Origin: Abditibacteriaceae bacterium
Lineage (GTDB): Bacteria; Armatimonadota; Abditibacteriia; Abditibacteriales; Abditibacteriaceae
Direction of reading: 5' to 3'
DNA: 64,000 nucleotides
Assembly: GCA_019239895.1 (NCBI GenBank)
Contig: JAFAZH010000021.1
Span: 83,259 to 147,258, forward strand
Part shown: positions 9,520-18,602 of the stretch, one piece after another
Position numbering within the stretch: the stretch's first letter is position 1
Layout of the letters: every line of letters begins with the position of its first letter
Position numbers and translations under genes: made by a program
Notes under the pieces: model-generated
The model's database searches: none
Seen by the model: only the letters and a program-made list of their open reading frames with translations
Told to the model about the DNA's origin: nothing

Positions 9520-11112
9520 ATGATGACCAACGCGAAAGTCGCGCCTGCAATGCTGGATATGAGCTTTGAGCCGGAGATCGAGCAAGCTTTCCAGGTGGAT
9601 TACTACAACCGCATCCGCACCACGCTGCGCGCCACTTTCATTATTTTGAGTGGTCTGAGTGTCGTCCTGGCGCTGCTCGCGCTGATTTTTCAAGGCTCCT
9701 TCGCTTATTGCCTGCCGGCGGTGGCCAACCTGTTGCTGGTGAGTCTGGCCTACCGCAGGGAGTTCGAGGAAGATTGGCAACCCCTGGTGGTGGGGCTGAG
9801 CCTGGTGGCCCTGCTCGTGCCGGTGTTTGCCCTGGCCCGCGGCGACAACGAGAATCCGATTCCCATCATTTATGTCACTGCTTTTAGTATCATCCTGGGG
9901 TTGCGTATTTGGCGCTTGCAGTTGCCCTGGATGGTGCTGTTAGCGGGAGGCATTCTGGTGCTGGGCAGCCTCGCGGAACTGCGCCAGTCGCACGGATCAT
10001 GGGGTGGTGTCTTCGCCTTTGCGTTTCCCTACGCGGTCGCAATGTTGCTACCGCTGCTGCTCACGTTCAAGCAAGAACGCTTTGATCGCAGCCAGTTCTT
10101 GAGCAAATACCTGCTGACCGAAGAACGCGACGAAGAGCGACGCAAGCGGGAGCAAACCGAGAAGATGTTGCAGGTGCTCAGCCAGGCCATTGGCAGCATT
10201 GTGCATGACTTGGGCAATCCTCTGACCACAGTGCAAACGGGGGCAGAAACGCTACTGCAATTTTCTAACGATGGTGAAGTCGAGCGGGAGCTTGTCCACG
10301 AGTTTGCCGCAATGATTACCGATGGCGCACAGATGTTAAACTACCTGCGCTTGTCGTTGATGGAAGAAACCTGTGTCCTGGAAGGTAAGCCCAGTCCGGT
10401 TGAACCCCGTCCTGCGTCGTTGCGTGAAATTATCGCCACCAGCGCCCATTACCAGAAGCCGCGCTTCGCCAGTGGTCGCCAGGTATCGCTGCCCGAAGAT
10501 GATCTGGAAGTTTGCGTGGACAGGATGAAGTTGGTGACGGTGTTTATGAACCTCATTGGCAATGCCCTCAAATATAGCGATGGGGAAGTGCGTATCGTCT
10601 GGCACACGGGGGAGACTCAATTGCAGGACGCACATTTTCTGGTCGCGGTGCTGGATGAAGGCAAAGCAGGCCGGGGTATCTCCCTAGCGCAGGCGGAACA
10701 GTTATTTGTGCCCTTTGGCCGCCTGGATGAGCACATGCAAGTCGAAGGCACCGGACTGGGTTTGCTCTCGGTCAAAAAGATCGCGGAGGCGCACAGTGGC
10801 GAGGTCTATATCGAAGGCTATCAGGATGGCACGCCACCTTCAGCGCCCTTTACTACAGCGCAGAGGACATACCCTGGCGTATTAACCGATGCTAAACTGA
10901 AGGCTGCTCAGCAGTTTCGCACGGCCTTTGTGATCGCATGTCCGCTAACGCCACAACCAGACGAGCCTTGCCAAATCAGCGAGCCTAAGGCGACGAGTCC
11001 CACCACCCCGGCCCACCACCTGGAGCCGGAACTTGTACTACCCGCCCCCTTGCCCCCTCCCGTCAGCCAGGATAGGCCCTTGCATCCTGCCCAATCGTCC
11101 TCTCTGGAGTAA
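9520..11112 (+). CDS. Membrane-bound sensor histidine kinase
   Basis: About six hydrophobic segments lie in the first ~180 residues. A coiled coil (TEERDEERRKREQTEKMLQ) leads into the phosphoacceptor H-box IVHDLGNPL. The ATPase domain follows with N-box LIGNALKYSDG, G1-like DEGKAGRGIS, F-box LFVPFGR and G2 GTGLGL. The Pro-rich C-terminal tail of ~90 residues is unusual. The H-box form HDLGNPL is variant but keeps His. A TTG at 9466 is in frame; the ATG at 9520 was preferred. No response regulator is adjacent. The nearest is at 14768, across the CRISPR array, so a partner cannot be assigned. Confidence 0.85.
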   Translation: MMTNAKVAPAMLDMSFEPEIEQAFQVDYYNRIRTTLRATFIILSGLSVVLALLALIFQGSFAYCLPAVANLLLVSLAYRREFEEDWQPLVVGLSLVALLVPVFALARGDNENPIPIIYVTAFSIILGLRIWRLQLPWMVLLAGGILVLGSLAELRQSHGSWGGVFAFAFPYAVAMLLPLLLTFKQERFDRSQFLSKYLLTEERDEERRKREQTEKMLQVLSQAIGSIVHDLGNPLTTVQTGAETLLQFSNDGEVERELVHEFAAMITDGAQMLNYLRLSLMEETCVLEGKPSPVEPRPASLREIIATSAHYQKPRFASGRQVSLPEDDLEVCVDRMKLVTVFMNLIGNALKYSDGEVRIVWHTGETQLQDAHFLVAVLDEGKAGRGISLAQAEQLFVPFGRLDEHMQVEGTGLGLLSVKKIAEAHSGEVYIEGYQDGTPPSAPFTTAQRTYPGVLTDAKLKAAQQFRTAFVIACPLTPQPDEPCQISEPKATSPTTPAHHLEPELVLPAPLPPPVSQDRPLHPAQSSSLE

Positions 11113-11220
11113 ACTGCGCCTCAAGCGAGTCCCTAATAAAAGGCGTCGGCTGCTGGCCAATTTTACTCCATTGCCGCTCGACGACTGTCAAGTTCCCGAA
11201 AAGCCCCAAATTATATAACT

Positions 11221-11262
11221 TTAACTGTCTAAAGCGATTGTTTTATGTTACCCTAAAGGTGG
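11221..11262 (+). promoter_or_regulatory. Putative CRISPR leader end with sigma70-like promoter
   Basis: TTAACT at 11221 and TATGTT at 11244 are separated by 17 bp, with the first repeat beginning 14 bp further on. The surrounding ~100 bp is AT-rich relative to the neighbourhood. The degenerate repeat sits at the other end of the array, which supports a leader here and transcription on the plus strand. Confidence 0.5.
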
Positions 11263-13501
11263 CTTTTAATCGAACCAGTGTGGAATTGAAATTGTCATTA
11301 AGTCGCGCCGCAAACCGACCTAGTGCCGCACTTTTAATCGAACCAGTGTGGAATTGAAATAAGGGAAGTATGTGGACAATAACAAGGTCGCGTTAGGCCT
11401 TTTAATCGAACCAGTGTGGAATTGAAATTTGCGTGCAACTCTTCTAAGGTATCTGCGGTCATACTTTTAATCGAACCAGTGTGGAATTGAAATGATGGCC
11501 GAACCGATCAAGCGAAGGTGCGGGCGATTGCCCTTTTAATCGAACCAGTGTGGAATTGAAATAATATGAAGGCCGCAACTATTAACAGCCAGATCAGTGT
11601 CTTTTAATCGAACCAGTGTGGAATTGAAATCTCTGCCTGCGACCCGTGCCCAATCCGCACGGGTGGGATCTTTTAATCGAACCAGTGTGGAATTGAAATG
11701 CACAGGCGACACCACTGCCGACCGCCTTTGTTGGTTCTTTTAATCGAACCAGTGTGGAATTGAAATACAACTCACAGCCCGGTCAAGGCAGTTGACGGGT
11801 TATACTTTTAATCGAACCAGTGTGGAATTGAAATCGCTCATGCCCTATGATTACGAGCATGATATTGTCCATCTTTTAATCGAACCAGTGTGGAATTGAA
11901 ATCTTAAAAACCTTCCTCTTATTATGGCCACTGAGGAGCCTCTTTTAATCGAACCAGTGTGGAATTGAAATTTTACAGGGCTTAGGGGTGGCGCAACCGC
12001 ACTACCCCGCCTTTTAATCGAACCAGTGTGGAATTGAAATGTTACGACCCTCGTTGCAGGACTGGGTGTAATCAACTTTTAATCGAACCAGTGTGGAATT
12101 GAAATGAAGTCAGTGGTCGGGGAGCGGTGTGGAATTGGCGACTTTTAATCGAACCAGTGTGGAATTGAAATAGAAGGCACCCCACCGGCCTCGCGGGTGG
12201 ATCAACTTTTAATCGAACCAGTGTGGAATTGAAATGGGTTTGGGGAAAGCTTTCGAGGGCACGACTCACATCTTTTAATCGAACCAGTGTGGAATTGAAA
12301 TAAGTCAAAAGCGAAGGGCATCGCGGGGTGTCGCTCGCTTTTAATCGAACCAGTGTGGAATTGAAATGTAACACATTCTGATGGGCCTGTAATAACTGCG
12401 GACGCTTTTAATCGAACCAGTGTGGAATTGAAATGTCGCTGTGGTGCGCAGTGACCATCCAGGACAATAGCCTTTTAATCGAACCAGTGTGGAATTGAAA
12501 TCTTGCTACCAAGGTCGCCGCGACTTCGACGCCCGCCACTTTTAATCGAACCAGTGTGGAATTGAAATAGGTTTTACTCCACGAAAAGCCATCTTCGCGG
12601 ACACTTTTAATCGAACCAGTGTGGAATTGAAATGCTGATGCGGATAACGATGTGCCACATATCACCTTGAACTTTTAATCGAACCAGTGTGGAATTGAAA
12701 TGTGAAAAACACTATTTTACGGGGATGAGATGGCAAACTTTTAATCGAACCAGTGTGGAATTGAAATTTGGCAATCTCCGGCTCACTATTTAGCTCATAG
12801 TTCTTTTAATCGAACCAGTGTGGAATTGAAATCCTGTAAACTTTGTTGCAGCCAAGTTGGAACAGTTATCCTTTTAATCGAACCAGTGTGGAATTGAAAT
12901 CTCATTGTGTTACTGAATGTTCCCCTGTGGCTCTGTGCCTTTTAATCGAACCAGTGTGGAATTGAAATATGATTATAGGCTTGAGCGCCGGAGAGGACAC
13001 TAAGACTTTTAATCGAACCAGTGTGGAATTGAAATATTAGAATCAGATGCAGGCTGTAATTAGCCACAATTCCGCTTTTAATCGAACCAGTGTGGAATTG
13101 AAATACTGGCAATATTGCCACTAACCAAACCGACTTCGACCCTTTTAATCGAACCAGTGTGGAATTGAAATTCAATGGGTGCATCAGGCGTTGCAGGTGA
13201 TTCTACCTTTTAATCGAACCAGTGTGGAATTGAAATTATTGGTCAAGGCACCGCCAACGCCGACACTGTTTACTGCTTTTAATCGAACCAGTGTGGAATT
13301 GAAATTGGAGCAGCCCACCAGCACGATCTTCGATGCTTTAGCTTTTAATCGAACCAGTGTGGAATTGAAATAGCTTCTTGGCAATGCGAGTTCTCCCCCA
13401 GCCCTTCTTTTAATCGAACCAGTGTGGAATTGAAATGCTTTTGAATCTCCTGCGAACCCAGCCAGCCACCCCTTTTAATCGACCCAGTGCGCAATTGAAA
13501 C
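11263..13501 (+). CRISPR. CRISPR array, 34 repeats and 33 spacers, no cas genes in window
   Basis: A 30-bp repeat starts CTTTTAATCGAACC and ends GTGTGGAATTGAAAT. It recurs every 64-69 bp with unrelated spacers of 34-39 bp. Thirty-three copies look identical. The last, at 13472, has four changes and ends GAAAC, marking the trailer end. The 3' end ATTGAAA(N) is typical of repeats used by type I-B, I-D or III systems, giving an 8-nt 5' handle on crRNAs. No cas1, cas2, cas6 or effector gene lies within 11 kb to the left or 50 kb to the right, so crRNA processing would have to be supplied in trans. Uniform repeats and many spacers argue against long decay. Confidence 0.97.
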
Positions 13502-13611
13502 AGGGCTGAACTGTTCTCCTCGAAACGGCCTACGCCCACTCATCCACTGCCACAATGCTGGCACGGAAACTCCACTGCACACGGTATTAAACCCAGTGGA
13601 AGAGTCAGGTT

Positions 13612-13839
13612 ATGCCCGAAATGTATACCAATGCAACCGCATCCAGTGCGGATCAAGTTCAACCTCTCGATTTAATCAGCTTAGCCATAGATGCTGTGCC
13701 TGGCAGTGAGGCGCAGCGGGAGCAATTGCGGCAATTTTATCAGTCAGGTGGCTTTGGAGCCGACGCACTCGAAGCGCAGAACGAACATCAAGCGCAGCAG
13801 TTGGTGCAGCAAAAATTAGAGGAGCTACGCCACCGTTAG
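13612..13839 (+). CDS. Small hypothetical protein next to the CRISPR array
   Basis: This 75-residue soluble protein is helical and rich in Gln and Glu, with a run AQNEHQAQQLVQQKLEELRHR that may form a coiled coil. It has no signal peptide or Cys. It begins 110 bp after the last CRISPR repeat and has no recognisable Cas similarity. The start has GAAGAGTCAGGTT upstream, a weak ribosome site. I do not know its function. Confidence 0.5.
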   Translation: MPEMYTNATASSADQVQPLDLISLAIDAVPGSEAQREQLRQFYQSGGFGADALEAQNEHQAQQLVQQKLEELRHR

Positions 13840-13925
13840 GGGCAGCGCATCAAGCGAGCCTGCTGGCGCGACCTATAAACAGGCACCCGTCGCGCTGCGA
13901 TGGGCTGTTTAGTCGGTAGGGCCGC

Positions 13926-14102
13926 TTAGAATTCCAGATCGGTGGGCACAAAGTGGGCCAGCCGCCGCTGATAGCGCAGATAAGCGTGCCACAGCACGGC
14001 GTGCGCGCCGTGATCGCCACCCAGCCGCTCGCGCAGGCGCAGATAGAGTCCATGCGATTGAGCCACTAAGTCTGCCATATTTTCGTAACGTTCATGTTGC
14101 AT
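13926..14102 (-). CDS. Small basic hypothetical protein (58 aa)
   Basis: The protein begins MQHERYENMADLVAQS and continues with His- and Arg-rich helices (LYLRLRERLGGDHGAHAVLWHAYLRYQRRL). The ATG at 14102 has TTGAGGA just upstream, which supports this start over a longer frame. No family was recognised. Confidence 0.45.
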   Translation of the reverse strand: MQHERYENMADLVAQSHGLYLRLRERLGGDHGAHAVLWHAYLRYQRRLAHFVPTDLEF

Positions 14103-14178
14103 ATTCCTCAAGACGGCTATATTGCGCATTTGTTCTAGGAAGTTACACCTTTTTCGCCATCTGCAACCCGCAAGCAAA

Positions 14179-14207
14179 AGCGGTAGCGCCTTGAAGGCGC
14201 TACCGCT
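14179..14207 (-). terminator. Intrinsic terminator of the exported protein gene at 14254-14568
   Basis: AGCGGTAGCGCC and GGCGCTACCGCT form a perfect 12-bp stem around a 5-nt loop. Read on the minus strand the stem is followed by TTTTGC. It lies 47 bp past the stop of the minus-strand gene. Confidence 0.7.
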
Positions 14208-14253
14208 TTAACTGCTACTTCTTTAACTGCAACTGCTTTAACTTCCCATGCTA

Positions 14254-14568
14254 TTAACGCTTATCGGCTTGCAAGGCTTGCTGCACTTCGGCGATGGCCT
14301 GGTTGGTGAGATCGAGGGCCTTGGCGCGGTGGCCCTGGAAGTCATGGGCACCTTTTTGCAAATCAACTTTGGCCGCTTGCAGGGAGCGCAGGGCACGGCG
14401 GAGTTCCGGGTGCCGTTCGCCACCCTTGCGATCATCGCGGTCGCGGTTTTGCGCGAAACGCACGCCCGTGTGCAACGGATTGTAGGGGTTGGCTACAACA
14501 CCAACGGCGGTGCTGATGCCCAAAATGCCAATTACACCAGTGGCCAGTAACGTCTTTGCTTTCCTCAT
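14254..14568 (-). CDS. Small exported helical protein of unknown function
   Basis: A Sec signal peptide (MRKAKTLLATGVIGILGISTAVG) is followed by about 80 hydrophilic residues. The second half is an amphipathic helical pattern (ELRRALRSLQAAKVDLQKGAHDF and LDLTNQAIAEVQQALQ), resembling the small periplasmic helical-bundle proteins seen in many Gram-negative genomes. The ribosome site AAGGAGGT precedes the ATG, and a clean terminator follows the gene. Confidence 0.7.
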   Translation of the reverse strand: MRKAKTLLATGVIGILGISTAVGVVANPYNPLHTGVRFAQNRDRDDRKGGERHPELRRALRSLQAAKVDLQKGAHDFQGHRAKALDLTNQAIAEVQQALQADKR

Positions 14569-14767
14569 CTTTAACTACCTCCTTAATGGCTTCTACCAAA
14601 ATTAACGCCATCGCCGCGCCGTTTGTCACGGCTGAAAAATTAAGAGAAAGTCAAGAATTTGAGCAGCGGAGAACTGGGGTAAAGGATGAACACAAACGTG
14701 AAGTGGTATAAAAACTGCGCAGGAGAAACCATAGAAATCTAATGAGAAGGAGTCACGGTGCTAACCT

Positions 14768-15244
14768 ATGCCTGGAACAAGTGAGCCGATTGTGATTGTG
14801 CTGGCCGAAGATAACGAAGGCGACCGACGGTTGACGGCAGAAATGTTTGCAGAAAGCCGTTTAGCCAATGAGCTGCATTGCGTGGAGGATGGCGCGCAAT
14901 TGATGGATTACCTTTATCACCGGGGTGCTTATAGCGACCCGGCCACGGCACCCCATCCCGGTCTGATCCTGCTCGACCTGGATATGCCCCATAAAGACGG
15001 CCACCAAGCCCTGCGCGAAATTAAGGCTGACCCGGTGTTGAGCCGCATTCCCGTCGTGGTTTTAACCATTTCCAGCGAGGAAGCCGATAAATTAAAGTCC
15101 TATGATTTAGGAGTTGTGCATTATCTGCGTAAGCCCGTTAACCCGAAAGAACTCATAGATGTCATTCAGGATTTTGGCTTTTATTGGTGGGAGATCGTCC
15201 GCCGCGAGCCGCGTGCGAATGGCCTGACTGAGAGAAGGGGCTAA
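14768..15244 (+). CDS. Single-domain response regulator, Rcp1 type
   Basis: A CheY-like receiver fills the protein: acidic pocket AEDNEGD, phosphoacceptor in LILLDLDMPHKDG, Thr in VVLTISS, and Lys in YLRKPVNP. The insertion YLYHRGAYSDPATAPHPG before the Asp is typical of Rcp1-like regulators, which pair with phytochrome-type kinases. It has no output domain, so it should act by protein interaction. It is about 55% similar to the paralogue at 24976-25413, and the two share the phrase HRGAY-DPATAPHPGLILLDL. Confidence 0.9.
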   Translation: MPGTSEPIVIVLAEDNEGDRRLTAEMFAESRLANELHCVEDGAQLMDYLYHRGAYSDPATAPHPGLILLDLDMPHKDGHQALREIKADPVLSRIPVVVLTISSEEADKLKSYDLGVVHYLRKPVNPKELIDVIQDFGFYWWEIVRREPRANGLTERRG

Positions 15245-15256
15245 CGCACCGTATTC

Positions 15257-15910
15257 ATGTCTTTATTTCAAGCTTTAATCTTTGATTTAGACGGTGTTAT
15301 CATTGACACGGAGTCGCTGCACGCCCAGGCCAAGCGACTGGCCTTTGAAAAATATGCTCTGGACGTGCCGGAACTCTGGTATCAGCAGTTTCGAGGTCGT
15401 TCTGACCAGGACATGGTGGAGTCGGTAGTGGCGGAGTTTGGCGACTCTGCTCTTTCGAGTGCTGAGGTCTTGGCACTCAAGCACGAGGTCTTTAGCACCC
15501 TGCACGAGAACATAATGCCGGTTGAGGGGGCAGTGGAGTTTATTCAACAGGCGCGACAGCACTTCAAGCAACTGGCGCTCACGACTTCGGCCACCAAGCA
15601 GAACCAACTGTTCGCCTTCGCTAAATTCGGCTTGCAGCCCTACTTTGATGTGGTTGTGACTGCCGAAGCAATCACCCACACCAAACCGCACCCGGAACCG
15701 TATCTTAAGACTGTCGAGAAACTGGGGCTGCCTGCCGCCGCGTGCCTGGTCATTGAGGATTCCACGAATGGCATCTTGTCGGCCCAAGGAGCAGGCTGTG
15801 CCGTCGCCGCTATAACGACCTCCTTTAGCCGAGAGGAATTAGAGGCGGCACAGGCGGATTACATAGTGCATAGCTTTGCTGAGTTAGCCTCGCTACTGGG
15901 TTTTGGTTGA
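15257..15910 (+). CDS. HAD superfamily hydrolase, beta-phosphoglucomutase/phosphatase-like
   Basis: Motif I is FDLDGVIIDTES with the nucleophile Asp. Motif II is the Thr/Ser in LTTSAT, motif III the Lys in HTKPHPEPY, and motif IV is VIEDSTNG. The cap is a short helical subfamily I insertion. At 217 residues it matches the beta-phosphoglucomutase and 2-deoxyglucose-6-phosphatase group. The gene begins 12 bp after the response regulator and probably shares its transcript. The substrate is a phosphorylated sugar by family inference only. Confidence 0.85.
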   Translation: MSLFQALIFDLDGVIIDTESLHAQAKRLAFEKYALDVPELWYQQFRGRSDQDMVESVVAEFGDSALSSAEVLALKHEVFSTLHENIMPVEGAVEFIQQARQHFKQLALTTSATKQNQLFAFAKFGLQPYFDVVVTAEAITHTKPHPEPYLKTVEKLGLPAAACLVIEDSTNGILSAQGAGCAVAAITTSFSREELEAAQADYIVHSFAELASLLGFG

Positions 15911-15989
15911 ACGCTCAAAGTGGAACATCCGGTTCAAACTGTAGTGCAGTAGCACAAAGCAGGCGTATTCCATTAATTGTTTGTTTCCT

Positions 15990-16436
15990 TTACTTGACCC
16001 GGCTCCACTGCACGGACGACCCATCGGGATTAGTCAAGATGAGTTGACCCTTTTGCATGGCAACCCCATTCACGCCCTTTTTACCGCGATTGCTGAACTC
16101 TACATGATGTGCATCCGTCAACCGGTATGTCCCTTGCGTGACTTTGCCGTGACCTACCACTTCTAAGACATAATCACCGTTGCTGTTAAAAGTGGTTATC
16201 ATTTTCCTGTCACCCCGCAGCCATCGCCCCACTAAGGCTTGACTGGCTACTGGAGCGGGCTTCGTCGTTGGTTGGGGCACCGTGGTTGGCGTGGTGACTG
16301 TGTTAGCAAGACTATTCGCAGCTTGGTTTGAGGCTGGCGCCGGAGCATTACGATGGCAGCCCGTTAATACTAAGGCAATAGAACCCAATGCTAAGCAGGA
16401 ATGAGCGCGATATTGATTCACATTCTTTAGTGTCAT
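15990..16436 (-). CDS. Lipoprotein with C-terminal beta domain
   Basis: The lipobox LTGC follows a hydrophobic segment, giving a lipidated Cys near residue 27. A Thr/Pro/Ala-rich linker leads to a domain starting LVGRWLRGDRKMITTFNSNGDYVLEV, which resembles the small lipocalin-like or META-like folds that begin with G-x-W. No exact family is claimed. It is convergent with the HAD gene. Confidence 0.7.
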   Translation of the reverse strand: MTLKNVNQYRAHSCLALGSIALVLTGCHRNAPAPASNQAANSLANTVTTPTTVPQPTTKPAPVASQALVGRWLRGDRKMITTFNSNGDYVLEVVGHGKVTQGTYRLTDAHHVEFSNRGKKGVNGVAMQKGQLILTNPDGSSVQWSRVK

Positions 16437-16512
16437 AGATAGTTACAGATGCAAGTTTATAACAGCCTGCCTCCCGTTGCGGAGGGATTAGATACAACGT
16501 GCGCTGAAATTC

Positions 16513-17247
16513 TCAACTTGGTCGAAAGACTAAGAAAAACTGGCTGGGAATAAACTCATAGCGCGTGCTCAGCGTCCAACCAGCCGCCCGCGCTTCGGCA
16601 ATCACGGCATCCGTAGCCACCTCATGGCCGTAAGGCGCAGGCGGGTAGCCCTTACGCTGCTTATCGAAATCAATAATCGCCAACTGGGTGCCCGGCTTGG
16701 TGAGAGCGCGCAAGGTTTTTAGAAAGCCTATGGGTTGCTGCACTTCATGGTAAACCGTGAGTAAAACGAAGCAGTCCACCATGTGCGCTGGTAGGTGCGG
16801 GTCGCTGGCTGTGCCTTCGACGATGCGGACATTACCCAACGCCCGTGCGCGGCGGTGCAGCATGGGCAAGAACCCTTTCTGTATTTCCTCCGCATACACT
16901 ATCCCGTGCGGCCCCACAGCATGGCTCAGATACGGCATCAAGTAACCCGAACCCGCGCCCACATCCGCCACCACATTACCTGGCTTTAAATGCAAGCTTG
17001 CCACAATGCGCCCCGGCTGCTGCCACCTGTCGCGCTCATGGGTATCCAACGTCGAGGCTGCCATCTCTGGGTCAAAGAGCGGCGCGACCCAGCGGTGCGG
17101 GTAGATAACTGTAGAGGGCGTCTGAGCGGGGTAGGGGTGAACCGATGTTTTATGAAGGTTGCAACCAGCCACCAGCAGCAAACAGCCACTAAAAAAACAG
17201 GAGGGCACTAAGCGCCACGGCAGATTACACCGTCCCCTCAATGGCAT
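16513..17247 (-). CDS. Lipid-anchored class I SAM-dependent methyltransferase-like protein
   Basis: Motif I is VVADVGAGSGYLMPYL, followed by the acidic VYAEEIQ and the motif IV region VDCFVLLTVYHEV, all of a Rossmann methyltransferase. Ahead of this is an apparent lipoprotein signal (FFSGCLLLVAGC), which would place the domain outside the cytoplasmic membrane, where SAM is absent. This layout recurs in a group of UbiE-like proteins annotated as putative methyltransferases. Its ATG overlaps the TGA of the upstream propeller gene (TGATG), so the two are translationally coupled. The function is unknown, and lack of methyl transfer activity is possible. Confidence 0.8.
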   Translation of the reverse strand: MPLRGRCNLPWRLVPSCFFSGCLLLVAGCNLHKTSVHPYPAQTPSTVIYPHRWVAPLFDPEMAASTLDTHERDRWQQPGRIVASLHLKPGNVVADVGAGSGYLMPYLSHAVGPHGIVYAEEIQKGFLPMLHRRARALGNVRIVEGTASDPHLPAHMVDCFVLLTVYHEVQQPIGFLKTLRALTKPGTQLAIIDFDKQRKGYPPAPYGHEVATDAVIAEARAAGWTLSTRYEFIPSQFFLVFRPS

Positions 17248-18554
17248 CAGGGCACACGCCAAATCTTAATTTCTCCATCCTCATAACCGGCGGCGACTCG
17301 TTTGCTGTCGGGAGAGAAGGCGAGGGAAGTCACCGCGCCGGAATCACCCGGTAATAAGGTCATGGGCGCGAAAGGCGGAACCGGAGCGAGGCCCAGGCGT
17401 GCCCGCAACCGGCGTTGCCGCTCTTGCCAGTGTTGCCCTGGGGTTTGCTCTCCCAGATCAGCTAACAGTCTGCCGCTGCGCGTATCCCACAGCAAGAGTT
17501 TTCCTTTGAGATAAAAAGGAAAAGCATCATCCACTCCATTATAATCTTCATAGCCGACGGCTAAGATGCGACTATCCGGTGAGAACTTTAGCGTTACGGG
17601 GGCCAGGCCCCGCTGCTGCTTCCAAAACAATTGACCAGACTTCGCGGAGAACAAGCAAACTGTACCATCCTCATCATTCAGGTTGAAGCTGAGTCCTGAT
17701 TCGCGCAAGGCTGCCGCTGCCCGGTGTTCATCTGGCGAGACAGTCAGGAATCTCCAATTCGGTGCAATGGTTTTGATGGCTGCGGTGTGAATCGGCAAGG
17801 GATGGCGTCCGGGCATATCTTGCAATCCGATCTGCCAGAGATCGTTACGCACCCCTCCCTGGGTTGATGTGATTTGCAGCGCATGATCCCGCGCCCCATG
17901 AAGAGCGACGCGGCTGGATGGCACCCATTGGTGTGGGCCAACATCCTGCCACAGAAGACGCCCAGAGGTCACATCCCATACCCTTATACAGACGGTTAAT
18001 ACACCGGGTCGGAGATTCGTTGTGTCAGGAACACGATAAACCACCGCCAGCCGCTTGCCGTCCTGAGAAAAGGCTGTGGAATAAACGCCCCACACCGTGT
18101 TTGCTTTTCTAATGAGCAAGGGTATTACGGTAACCACGCGCCCTGTTGCAATGCTGTATACAACAATACTGTGCGCCACGAGGGGAGATGCTTGTGGAGT
18201 AGTTGCCGCCACGAGGCTACGCTGGCGGCAGGCGACTAGCTTCGCATCTGGAGATAATACCTGGGTCACTCCAGTCAGTCGCCTTGTGACCGGTGGTATG
18301 GCGGCCACTGGAAGAGCTTTTCCGGTCTGGGCGTTCCACCGTTGCACCATTGCGTCGCCCATGCTGACCAGAGTCTTGCCATCCGCACTGAAAGCTAAGT
18401 CTCGCACCGAAAAGCGATGTGCCTTGAATTTAACCAAGGGCGGTGGCCCCGGTGGTTGCTGCATACGGCGACGGATGGCTCCCGGCGCATAAAGGCCAAC
18501 AACGGCTGCCACTAACAGCAGACAAAGGCTCAGGCGAAACGTTGACCTGGACAT
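17247..18554 (-). CDS. Membrane-anchored WD40-like beta-propeller protein
   Basis: One N-terminal membrane segment (LSLCLLLVAAVVGLYAPGA) is followed by WD40-type blades. Examples are VRDLAFSADGKTLVSMGD, AFSQDGKRLAVVY, LKFSPDSRILAVGYEDYNG and LAFSPDSKRVAAGYEDGEIKIW. Such propellers serve as interaction scaffolds. The ATG at 18554 has GAGGTG 5 nt upstream and was chosen over an ATG at 18572. The stop overlaps the start of the methyltransferase-like gene, suggesting the two products work together. Confidence 0.8.
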   Translation of the reverse strand: MSRSTFRLSLCLLLVAAVVGLYAPGAIRRRMQQPPGPPPLVKFKAHRFSVRDLAFSADGKTLVSMGDAMVQRWNAQTGKALPVAAIPPVTRRLTGVTQVLSPDAKLVACRQRSLVAATTPQASPLVAHSIVVYSIATGRVVTVIPLLIRKANTVWGVYSTAFSQDGKRLAVVYRVPDTTNLRPGVLTVCIRVWDVTSGRLLWQDVGPHQWVPSSRVALHGARDHALQITSTQGGVRNDLWQIGLQDMPGRHPLPIHTAAIKTIAPNWRFLTVSPDEHRAAAALRESGLSFNLNDEDGTVCLFSAKSGQLFWKQQRGLAPVTLKFSPDSRILAVGYEDYNGVDDAFPFYLKGKLLLWDTRSGRLLADLGEQTPGQHWQERQRRLRARLGLAPVPPFAPMTLLPGDSGAVTSLAFSPDSKRVAAGYEDGEIKIWRVP

Positions 18555-18602
18555 AAAACACCTCGGCTTCATCCCGTAGCCATAAGTTATGGCACAGCGA
18601 GT

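Noticed and set aside
11851..13539. Several minus-strand and one plus-strand frames across the CRISPR array encoding repeated FNSTLVRLK / FQFHTGSIK peptides
   Set aside because: These are translations of the CRISPR repeat itself, interrupted by random spacer sequence, with no ribosome sites.
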